Origin: Cupriavidus campinensis
Lineage (GTDB): Bacteria; Pseudomonadota; Gammaproteobacteria; Burkholderiales; Burkholderiaceae
Reading direction: 5' to 3'
Assembly: GCF_905397395.1 (NCBI RefSeq)
Contig: NZ_CAJPVH010000013.1
Coordinates: 1-64,000 of the forward strand
Length of the DNA stretch: 64,000 nucleotides
This document shows, in pieces, positions 8,137 through 15,248 of the stretch (positions are counted from its first letter, which is position 1; every line of letters starts with the position of its first letter). The translations under genes were made by a program, and so were the position numbers. Under the pieces are notes generated by a model that did not search any database, was not told where the DNA came from, and saw only the letters and a list, made by a program, of their open reading frames with translations.

Positions 8137-9369
8137 ATGACTCAAATCCTGCTCCAGGGCGGCAACGTCCTCGACCCCGCACGCGGCACGACGCTGCCGC
8201 GCCATGATGTCCTGATCGACGGTGAACGGATCGTCGAGGTCTCGGCCACGCCCATCCACGCGCCGCAGGCCACTTTGATCGACGTGACCGGCAAGACCGT
8301 GATGCCGGGCCTGATCGACTGCCACGTGCATGTGCTGGCCTCGCTGGCCAACCTGGGCGTGAACGCGGTGCAGCCCAACGTGCTGGTGGCCTTCCGCGCC
8401 ATGCCGATCATGCGGGGCATGCTGGAGCGCGGCTTCACCACCGTGCGCGATGCCGGCGGGGCGGACTGGGGCCTCTCGCAGGCCGTGGCGACCGGGCTGA
8501 TTCCGGGGCCGCGCATCTTCCCGTCCGGCAAGGCGCTCTCGCAGACTGGCGGCCATGGCGACTTCCGGCCGCGCTCGGACACGCTCGAGCCCTGCTCGTG
8601 CGCGTTCCGTGCCGGGGCCATCGCCCGCGTGGCGGATGGTGTCGATGCCGTGCGCCTGGCCGTGCGCGAGGAAATCCAGAAGGGTGCCACGCAGATCAAG
8701 ATCATGGCATCGGGCGGCGTGGCGTCGCCGACCGACCCCATCGGCAACACGCAGTACAGCGAGGACGAGATCCGCGCCATCGTGGCCGAGGCCGAGGCCG
8801 CCCAGACCTACGTGATGGCTCACGCCTACACGGGCCGCGCCATCACCCGCGCCGTGCGCTGCGGCGTGCGGACCATCGAGCACGGCAACCTTGTCGATGC
8901 CGCCGCCGCCCGCGTGATGCGCGATCACGGCGCCTTTGTCGTACCCACCCTGATCACCTACGACGCACTGGCGCGCGACGGCGCACGCCTCGGCCTGCCC
9001 GCCGACTCGGTCGCCAAGATCGAGACCGTGCGCCAGGCCGGACGCGATTCGCTGGCCATCTACGCCGAAGCCGGCGTGCAGATGGGCTTCGGCTCTGACC
9101 TGCTCGGGGAAATGCACCAGTACCAGTCCGAGGAATTCCGCATCCGCGCGGAACTGCTCGGCAACCTCGAGGCGATTCGCTCGGCTACCTCCATCGCCGC
9201 TGCCATCCTCGAGCGCGACGGGGAACTCGGCACGGTACGCGCCGGCGCGCTGGCCGACCTGATTGCCGTCGATGGCGACCCGCTCACCGACATCGGCGTG
9301 CTGGCCGGCCCCGATGCCCGCATCGGGCTCGTCATGCAGGCCGGCCGGGTGCATCAGGCACCTCGCTAG
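8137..9369 (+). CDS. Metal-dependent amidohydrolase (imidazolonepropionase/prolidase-like)
   Basis: The 410-residue protein has the full amidohydrolase metal set: HxH in DCHVHVL (His63, His65), a probable carbamylated lysine in TQIKIMASGG (Lys188), His229 (VMAHAYTG), His249 (TIEHGN) and Asp321 (GFGSDLLGE). The small N- and C-terminal beta sandwiches (LLQGGNVLDPARG; GTVRAGALADLIAVDGDPL) are also present. This subgroup includes Xaa-Pro dipeptidases and N-acyl amino acid hydrolases, so a peptide-like or acyl-amide substrate is likely. ATG 8137 is chosen because family homology starts at once; the frame is open upstream into the transporter gene. It follows the MHS symporter by 25 bp and precedes a LysR gene. 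Confidence 0.88.
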   Translation: MTQILLQGGNVLDPARGTTLPRHDVLIDGERIVEVSATPIHAPQATLIDVTGKTVMPGLIDCHVHVLASLANLGVNAVQPNVLVAFRAMPIMRGMLERGFTTVRDAGGADWGLSQAVATGLIPGPRIFPSGKALSQTGGHGDFRPRSDTLEPCSCAFRAGAIARVADGVDAVRLAVREEIQKGATQIKIMASGGVASPTDPIGNTQYSEDEIRAIVAEAEAAQTYVMAHAYTGRAITRAVRCGVRTIEHGNLVDAAAARVMRDHGAFVVPTLITYDALARDGARLGLPADSVAKIETVRQAGRDSLAIYAEAGVQMGFGSDLLGEMHQYQSEEFRIRAELLGNLEAIRSATSIAAAILERDGELGTVRAGALADLIAVDGDPLTDIGVLAGPDARIGLVMQAGRVHQAPR

Positions 9370-9425
9370 TGCAAGACTCGGGTGGCGAACGGTAAAACGT
9401 GTCGCCGCCCGGCGTGGGACTTATC

Positions 9426-9450
9426 ATGGCGGCTCCTGCCGCCATGTTTT
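9426..9450 (+). terminator. Possible terminator after the amidohydrolase gene
   Basis: A hairpin with a perfect 7-bp stem (ATGGCGG / CCGCCAT, loop CTCCTG) is followed by GTTTT. It lies 57 bp after the amidohydrolase stop codon and ends 10 bp before the LysR start codon, so it could equally sit in the leader of the regulator mRNA. The T-run is short. Confidence 0.4.
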
Positions 9451-9459
9451 CGTTCCCCC

Positions 9460-10362
9460 ATGCGCATCACACCCCTGCCGCCCCTGCCCTGCCTGGTCGC
9501 CTTCGAATCGACCATGCGCCACGGCAGCTTCACGCGCGCGGCCACTGAACTCCATCTCACCCAAAGCGCCATCAGCCGGCAGGTGGCGCAACTCGAGCGC
9601 TTTCTCGGCAAGAAGCTGTTCGTGCGCGAACCGCGCGCGCTGCGGCTGACCGTTGCCGGCCAGCAGTACGCAGAGCAGGTGCAGCGCCTGCTGGTGGCCT
9701 GCGCCGAGGCCACGGAAGACGTGATGAAGCGCAAGGGGCACGTCGAGCTGTCGGTGGCCTGCTCGTCCGGCGTGGCGGTGCTGTGGCTGGCGCCCCGGCT
9801 CGCCGCGTTCCGCGCGCAGCATCCCGACTACCGCGTGCGACTCATCGTCAACGACAGCCTGGCCTCGCTGGCGGGCACGGACTTCGATATCGGCCTCTAT
9901 TACCTGCGCGAAGGTGCCCCGAGCGGCCTGGCCGCGCGGCGGCTCTACGACGAGGAGGTCTTTCCCGTGTGCGCGCCCGGCTACCTGCGCGGCCGCAAGC
10001 TGGCCGTGGCCGACCTGCCGAAGGAGACACTGCTGGTGCTCGAAGACGCCCAGCGGCAGTGGATGTCGTGGCCCACGTGGCTCACACGCAATGGCCTGCG
10101 CGATCCGCGCATCGAACATGAACTGGTGGTCAACGCCTATCCGGTGCTCGTGCAGATGGCCATCGAGGGCCAGGGCATCGTGCTCGGCTGGCGGCACATG
10201 ATCGACAACTGCCTGGATTCTGGCGTGCTGGTGCGGGCCTGCGATGCAAGCGCCTCGCTGGGCGGCGGCTACTACGCGGTCTGGCCGCGCGACCGCGTGG
10301 AGCCGGCGGCGGCACGCTCGTTCCGGAATTGGCTCGTGGAACAGAGCGGCGCGCAGGCGTAG
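9460..10362 (+). CDS. LysR-family transcriptional regulator (GcvA-like)
   Basis: The 300-residue protein opens with a LysR winged helix-turn-helix (FESTMRHGSFTRAATELHLT then QSAISRQVAQLERFLGKKLF, about 12-53) and continues into a type-2 periplasmic-binding-like effector domain (about 90-295). The opening LPPLPCLVAFESTMRHGSFT is characteristic of the GcvA/AmpR-type subgroup. ATG 9460 is used because the helix-turn-helix follows at the usual distance. By position it is the candidate regulator of the symporter-amidohydrolase pair upstream, although LysR regulators are more often divergent from their targets. It converges with the DUF2817 gene, with 15 bp between stop codons. Confidence 0.9.
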   Translation: MRITPLPPLPCLVAFESTMRHGSFTRAATELHLTQSAISRQVAQLERFLGKKLFVREPRALRLTVAGQQYAEQVQRLLVACAEATEDVMKRKGHVELSVACSSGVAVLWLAPRLAAFRAQHPDYRVRLIVNDSLASLAGTDFDIGLYYLREGAPSGLAARRLYDEEVFPVCAPGYLRGRKLAVADLPKETLLVLEDAQRQWMSWPTWLTRNGLRDPRIEHELVVNAYPVLVQMAIEGQGIVLGWRHMIDNCLDSGVLVRACDASASLGGGYYAVWPRDRVEPAAARSFRNWLVEQSGAQA

Positions 10363-10377
10363 CTTGCCGATGCACCG

Positions 10378-11472
10378 CTAGGCGATCCCCACGCCCTTCC
10401 GCACCGCCTCCAGCACCTGCGCGACCACGCCGTCGCGCCAGTCATCGGCATCCCCATAAAACGCCCGCCAGACCGCATGCTTGATCAGCGCGCGCTGGTT
10501 TTCGTCGGCCTCCGGGTGGCGGTGGAGCCAGTGGTCGCCCCGCAGCGCATCGAGGACCTCCGCCAGCGGCAGCGTGCCGAATTCGAGCGCGATGCCCGCA
10601 TAGTCGATGGTGCCCAGCGTCTGCGGCACCGCCTGCCACGCCAACCCCGTGAGGTTGGCCGACGTCGACGAGCCGTCGTAGATCGACGTCACACACGGCC
10701 CCCAGATCTCGCGGGCCTTGGCGATTTGCGCGGGCTCGTCCGGCCCCATGTAGATCGGCTCGCCATAGCCCCACGGGCCAAGACCGGTGTGGATGTCGAT
10801 CCAACGCAGCGCCTGCCGGTCCGTGCCAAAGCGCGCCAGAATGCGCCGCAGCGTGTAGTTGCTCCAGGTCGGCTTCTGCCCGCCGAAAAAGAGCCCGCCC
10901 GGATCGTGATACTGCCCGGCACTGACCGCTGCCTGATACCACCCCATGCCGCGCTCGGCCGCAATCTTCATCAGCGCGGCCTGATCCGCATCCGACGCCG
11001 GCCAGTGCGCTGGCAGCAACAACGGCGCCACCTCCGCATACGGCGCGTTCGTCGGCAGGGGTTGATCGAAATCCATGAAATTGCGATTCAGATCGACGTT
11101 ATCCTCATTCACCCGCCGCAGGTGCGAAAACCCGTACGGATTCACCGCATGGACCAACAACAGCGCGAAGCCGGCCTGACGGCACTCCGCGTGGAGCGCG
11201 GTATCGCCCAGCAATGCCACCTGCGCACCAGATCCACAAAACCCTTCGGCGCCGTGCGTGCCAGAAGTGATCATTAATACGCGCGAAGCATCGACGGCGC
11301 CGATCCACGCAACATCGATGGCGAGTACCTCGCCTTCGCTACCGGTTTCGGTGGGATGGGGGAATTCAGTCAGCGTGGCGCCGGCCTGGCGCGCTGCGGT
11401 GAGGAATTTCTGTCTGGCTTCCGCGTAGCGCTGGGCAAAGCAGCGGGCGATGGGGCTGGCGCTGGCAGGCAT
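10378..11472 (-). CDS. DUF2817 / M14-family zinc carboxypeptidase-like protein
   Basis: The 364-residue protein contains the elements of an M14 carboxypeptidase: the zinc pair HxxE in SGTHGAEGFCGSG (His73, Glu76), the NPYG...VNEDNVDLNRNF substrate-binding segment (about 111-132), the third ligand in WIDIHTGLG (His228) and the catalytic glutamate in ALEFGTLP (Glu297). This pattern defines the DUF2817 group, whose members are thought to hydrolyse peptide or amide bonds. No signal peptide is evident, so it is probably cytoplasmic. It is the only intact gene on the minus strand between the LysR gene and the CDI array. Together with the amidohydrolase it suggests a local theme of peptide or amide turnover. 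Confidence 0.85.
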   Translation of the reverse strand: MPASASPIARCFAQRYAEARQKFLTAARQAGATLTEFPHPTETGSEGEVLAIDVAWIGAVDASRVLMITSGTHGAEGFCGSGAQVALLGDTALHAECRQAGFALLLVHAVNPYGFSHLRRVNEDNVDLNRNFMDFDQPLPTNAPYAEVAPLLLPAHWPASDADQAALMKIAAERGMGWYQAAVSAGQYHDPGGLFFGGQKPTWSNYTLRRILARFGTDRQALRWIDIHTGLGPWGYGEPIYMGPDEPAQIAKAREIWGPCVTSIYDGSSTSANLTGLAWQAVPQTLGTIDYAGIALEFGTLPLAEVLDALRGDHWLHRHPEADENQRALIKHAVWRAFYGDADDWRDGVVAQVLEAVRKGVGIA

Positions 11473-11543
11473 GGCGGGGCCTGGAGGGAGTGGAGATTTG
11501 TTTATTTAACGCCATTTTTTGGGGGTGTGCCAAGGCTTACCGT

Positions 11544-11569
11544 GGAGGATGCCGAAGCCAGCATCCTCC
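11544..11569. repeat. Hairpin at the left end of the CDI array
   Basis: A perfect 9-bp inverted repeat (GGAGGATGC / GCATCCTCC) with an 8-nt loop lies just beyond the last DUF2846 remnant. Imperfect relatives stand at the same place after the other DUF2846 copies (about 14317, 17226 and 19853). No T-run follows on either strand. It may be a 3' stabilising or rho-assisted termination element of the lipoprotein gene that was copied with it. Confidence 0.45.
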
Positions 11570-11581
11570 CAACGACTTCTG

Positions 11582-11722
11582 TTACTTCGAGGCCGTCTTG
11601 ACCTGATCGCCCGTATAGCTCAGCGACGAGAGATCCTCTTTTGCTTTTTCCGGCGTTTCCAGTTCCAGCACGACGCGACCAACCATCAGGCCCATCGACG
11701 GCGAACTGCGCACCTACTTGGG
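11582..11722 (-). pseudogene. 3' remnant of a DUF2846 lipoprotein gene (copy 1)
   Basis: About 140 bp match the last ~46 codons of the intact DUF2846 gene at 19886-20344, including the stop codon and the terminal SYTGDQVKT stretch. Everything upstream of the SSPSMGLMVGRVV segment is missing. It lies at the extreme left of the toxin array, after the last immunity gene, as if another cassette once stood here or an unequal exchange ended here. Confidence 0.75.
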
Positions 11723-11945
11723 GGGCGCATGCACTGAGGGCAACCGATAACGCTAGCGCAAGATGATGAAATCTCATCACAGATTCTTTCGCTTTCGAAT
11801 AGTCTCAATTAATTTCGAGACAAAATTCTTGTAGCCGCACCTTCTGCAGAAGGTATCTTTTCTGTGCATTGAAGTCATCCAGATTCGTGGGTCATCCGTG
11901 CCGAGCGCGGTCAGGCCTGATCATGCCTCCCCTGAACGCGGTATG
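11723..11945. other. Non-coding stretch after the last immunity gene
   Basis: The segment is AT-richer than the flanking backbone. I see no credible reading frame, hairpin or match to the other spacers, although it may contain decayed coding sequence. Confidence 0.4.
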
Positions 11946-12155
11946 TCAGCTTTGTCTCCAGACAACTCTTATCTGATTTGGTAACAAGGCCACGAGAGCC
12001 GAGGTCCTCCCCATTTCGTCACAAAATTCCACTTCATAGGCTAGGTACGGGTTTTGGTGGACTTCAACCACTGTCCCCTTCATGCCAGCGCGCAGCCCTT
12101 CTTCGGGAATGTCTTCAGTCAATAGGACTACATCCAAGAGATTTGCATTAACCAT
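11946..12155 (-). CDS. DUF4926 family protein, probable immunity to cassette-1 toxin
   Basis: The 69-residue protein (LLDVVLLTEDIPEEGLRAGM, then GTVVEV..YEVEFCDEMGRTSAL) has the pattern of DUF4926, a small beta-rich family that is found next to DUF6883 domains. Here it starts 5 bp after the stop of a protein that ends in a DUF6883-like domain, so the pairing is the known one. By position it is the immunity protein of orphan cassette 1. The direct function of DUF4926 has not, to my knowledge, been established, so immunity is inferred from context. Confidence 0.8.
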   Translation of the reverse strand: MVNANLLDVVLLTEDIPEEGLRAGMKGTVVEVHQNPYLAYEVEFCDEMGRTSALVALLPNQIRVVWRQS

Positions 12156-12160
12156 GGTAA

Positions 12161-14290
12161 TTACTTGACATACGCAGTTGTCAACCGTGGAACAGATGAA
12201 CCTGGATCATAGATCCAGCCCGTACGAACCGGCACCGTTTTGCCGTTTGGACCGGTCACAGGAATGTCCACGGTGAACCGTTGCCCAAACTGATCCACCT
12301 TCCCAAGTGTGGCCGGGTACTTTGTTACTCCTTGCTGGAGTTGCGCTAGGAGGCCATCTGCGTTTGATTGATTGAAACCCAGTGCAGACTCAAAAACAAT
12401 CGCCTTGTTACCGCCAACCGGATGGGTTGAATCTAGCGCATAACTGACGATCTTACGCGAGTCAATGACAGCATTCTCAGCATTCTTCAGTAGCCCCGCA
12501 CCATTCGCACTGGTGGGCCCTCTGGAACTCCCTCCTCCATCTGAATCAATCCCGGTCACCCCCTTAATTGCTCCGAACAACGCAACATTCCCGATGATTG
12601 CCTTCGTCACAAAGACATCTACAGGGTTGGCCGAATCGCTTACGCCCAATTTGTAGCGCTGAAATGCCGCATCAAGCTGAGTAGCCGTATAGCCACTTCC
12701 TTGCGTCTCGCTCACCCGGCCCAGATAATCGCGTGCTGCCACGTCGGGATTTTGGTGTGAGATCGCCTGCCCGTATGCTTGCTGATATAGGCTTCGCTCC
12801 TCCTGCCTGGCAGATACACAATCTGCATTGCCACCGCACATGCCTGCGATCTTTGCATCGCTCAGCACTCCGACTTGCGCCTCCAGGAAGGCGGCGTTGG
12901 AGCGGCAGGACACCGGATCGACACACTCGCCCAACGCCTTTACATTGGCCTGAAAACGAGGATCCTTAACGTTCTGATATCGACTCGTAGCGTTATTGAT
13001 CGCTTCATTCTGTGCCGCCAACCCTGCCGAATTGACGTCAGCACCCAGAAGCGCGCCCGCAGCCCCCCCTACAAGCGTTGCCAGACCGACGGTAACCGCC
13101 AGCCGAATTTTGTCGTCACTGTAGTTGAGTACTGGGCTATCGGCATAGACAACATCCCGAATCAACGGCGCCGCAATAGCACTCGCCGCGCCGCCGATCG
13201 CGCCTCCTGCACAATCACCACCCGTCAGGCTTTGCGCAGCGCAACCCACCAGCGCATGTCCCAATACGTTGGTCAGGATCGTCGACGGATCCGAGCCCGG
13301 CATGCCAATGCCCGGTGCATTCACACCAATGCCGTTGGCCCCGAGCGCCGCCGCATCCCTTACCAGCCCACCCGTAAACGCCTGCCCAAAACTCCCGCCA
13401 TAAGCAATCGTATTCACGCCAGCACTGACCGCTGACCGGACGACGGTTGCCTCCATGTAATTGACGACACTATCCTGCATCGCCGCCCAATTACCTTGGG
13501 CAAGATTGTCGCCAAAGCTACCAATACCGGTGTCACCGAGGTTAAATCCCGCTGTAATGCCTCGGGTCGCCCCAGCTGTCATGCCAGACACAACGCCCGC
13601 CTTCAGCGCCGCGCCGATGTTCAACGAACCGGTTGTGATGACCTGGGTCACCATGCTCGACAGCGTGGCCGAGATGGCTGCATCGATGGCCACGGCAATC
13701 ATTGCCTGGGCGATCGTCATCTGGGCCATGGCCACACCCATCAGCGCCGCCCCCGCCCCCGCCGTAACAATCGAGATCGCCACCGCAGCCACCATCGCCA
13801 CGATCTGGCCGATGATGCCGAAGCCCTTCTTTTCCTTGATAAACCGGGTGTGGATGTCGTCCTGGAGCGTGTCCTCGGTGTAGTTCAGCCCGAGGCTCTC
13901 CTTCAGTTGCGCCACCAGCGCCGCGCTGGCTTCCTCGTCCACGGTGCCGTCGGCACGGGTGATGCGGAAGGCGTCGTTCACTGCGTGGATCGTGCCGGCG
14001 TCGATGTCCATGCGCATCGCCGACAGGAACCCGCCCGGCTGCACCACCGTGCCCGTCACCACATTCCAGCCGCCCTGCGCCTTGTACGCATTCGTGCCGA
14101 TGTCCACCACGTTCGGGCTCAGGTCCAGGCTGCCCGCCTTCACCTGCAGCAGGTCCCCGGCCGTGATCTGGCCGCTGTTACGCAGTTGCCCGTCGATGTC
14201 CAGGCTGACGTTCTGCCCGCTGATCGTGCCGCCGTTGGGCGTCGCCAGCGCCTGGGCGTAGCCGTCCGGCAGGTAGACCTGATAAGCCAA
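12161..14290 (-). CDS. Orphan CdiA C-terminal cassette 1 (DUF6883 tail)
   Basis: The 709-residue frame consists of a copy of the late part of CdiA (about 1-431, including the DUF637-like stretch TLSSMVTQVITTGSLNIG), the junction NNAT at 432-435, and a unique 274-residue tail. The tail holds a Cys-containing linker and ends in a DUF6883-like domain (KIVSYALDSTHPVGGNKA ... VRTGWIYDP ... PRLTTAY). The only possible start is TTG (14290-14288), immediately preceded by an in-frame TGA, and no good ribosome site precedes it. There is no secretion domain. It therefore looks like a silent donor of toxin sequence rather than an independently delivered toxin. The cognate immunity gene follows by 5 bp. 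Confidence 0.85.
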   Translation of the reverse strand: MAYQVYLPDGYAQALATPNGGTISGQNVSLDIDGQLRNSGQITAGDLLQVKAGSLDLSPNVVDIGTNAYKAQGGWNVVTGTVVQPGGFLSAMRMDIDAGTIHAVNDAFRITRADGTVDEEASAALVAQLKESLGLNYTEDTLQDDIHTRFIKEKKGFGIIGQIVAMVAAVAISIVTAGAGAALMGVAMAQMTIAQAMIAVAIDAAISATLSSMVTQVITTGSLNIGAALKAGVVSGMTAGATRGITAGFNLGDTGIGSFGDNLAQGNWAAMQDSVVNYMEATVVRSAVSAGVNTIAYGGSFGQAFTGGLVRDAAALGANGIGVNAPGIGMPGSDPSTILTNVLGHALVGCAAQSLTGGDCAGGAIGGAASAIAAPLIRDVVYADSPVLNYSDDKIRLAVTVGLATLVGGAAGALLGADVNSAGLAAQNEAINNATSRYQNVKDPRFQANVKALGECVDPVSCRSNAAFLEAQVGVLSDAKIAGMCGGNADCVSARQEERSLYQQAYGQAISHQNPDVAARDYLGRVSETQGSGYTATQLDAAFQRYKLGVSDSANPVDVFVTKAIIGNVALFGAIKGVTGIDSDGGGSSRGPTSANGAGLLKNAENAVIDSRKIVSYALDSTHPVGGNKAIVFESALGFNQSNADGLLAQLQQGVTKYPATLGKVDQFGQRFTVDIPVTGPNGKTVPVRTGWIYDPGSSVPRLTTAYVK

Positions 14291-14814
14291 TCAGCTAAGG
14301 GCGCAACGCCTCAGCTTGGAGGGTGCCGGAGCCTCCCTCCCAACACTTCCTATTACTTCGCAGCCGTCTTGACCTGGTCGCCCGTATAGCTCAGCGAAGC
14401 GAGATCTTCCTTTGCTTTTTCCGGCGTCTTCAGTTCCAGTACCACGCGACCCACCATCAAGCCCATCGACGGCGAGCTGCGCACGTACTTGGTTTCCCCG
14501 GAATCGAGCACAAAGCTGAGGGTCTTCTCCGTCTCGGTGGCAGCCGCGGCGACGTACTTCCCAGCCGGACGATCCACAAAGAAGAAGCCGCCGGGGCTTC
14601 GATTCTCACACCACTTCGTTATTCAGGCGAATATCGGGCTGGATGGCAGCACCGAACATCGACGCCGAGCGCAGGAAAAAAACACGCCCCTCGCCCAATT
14701 TTTTAGCGACGGGATGGAAGACGCCATTTCCGAATGCTTCACGCCCGAAGCGCAACCGGCCATCAGGAACGACAGGGCCATACCGGCCAGCGCGAGGCGA
14801 ACGACTCGTTTCAT
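12986..14814 (-). repeat. CDI array repeat unit 1 (DUF2846 copy + shared CdiA segment)
   Basis: The unit runs from a DUF2846 copy through the spacer TTAGCTGATTGGCTTATCAG into the shared ~1.3-kb CdiA segment and ends at the NNAT codons (12986-12997). Over much of the middle it is almost identical to the corresponding part of the complete cdiA. Confidence 0.85.
14353..14814 (-). pseudogene. Frameshifted DUF2846 lipoprotein gene (copy 2)
   Basis: The copy spans the full length of the intact gene at 19886-20344: a lipoprotein signal with MAGCASG at the start, and the complete C-terminal half from DRPAGKYV to the stop. It is broken by a frameshift after IPSLK (near 14700) and by small changes around 14600, so no continuous product is possible. 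It precedes cassette 1 in the direction of transcription. Confidence 0.8.
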
Positions 14815-15041
14815 TAAAAATTTCGGGGCGTCCCGTTAATGCACATGCACTGGCTCTTGAAAACTATTTGTGAATACAAAAAATAGTTCGATGACCGGCT
14901 CGTTGATGCAAAAAACCACCGATTTTCTTTCATAGATGCGGGCGACCATCCTATCCCGGGGCCTGTGATGGCGTTCTTATCAACACTTCGGAACGATGTC
15001 CTCGCAGTTATTGCGAGTTGCCTTGCGGTTGGATTTTGGAG

Positions 15042-15245
15042 TTAGCTTTTCGGAATCTGGTCTAGCACCATTTGAATCTCTGCCATCAATTTCTCCGCAA
15101 CCGCACGAGAGGTTCCTATTCTAGTTTCGAATTCATGGACATCTATTCCGTTACAAATCTCGTTGAGTGCTGCGTTGAGCGTAAGCAACTCCTCACAATC
15201 AAGCTCGATTTGAGCAATCTTACCCTCGACTTCATTGATTTTCAT
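15042..15245 (-). CDS. Small probable immunity protein for cassette-2 toxin
   Basis: The 67-residue, acidic, helix-rich protein (KIAQIELDCEELLTLNAALN near the N-terminus) begins 3 bp after the cassette-2 stop codon, the position of immunity genes throughout this array. I do not recognise a named family. The sequence is visibly AT-richer than the surrounding backbone, as is usual for polymorphic toxin cargo. Immunity function is inferred from position and size. Confidence 0.65.
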   Translation of the reverse strand: MKINEVEGKIAQIELDCEELLTLNAALNEICNGIDVHEFETRIGTSRAVAEKLMAEIQMVLDQIPKS

Positions 15246-15248
15246 GTC

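Noticed and set aside
11502..11780. 92-residue lipoprotein-like frame on the minus strand
   Set aside because: It reads across the DUF2846 remnant in the wrong frame; the frame that matches the intact gene is broken.
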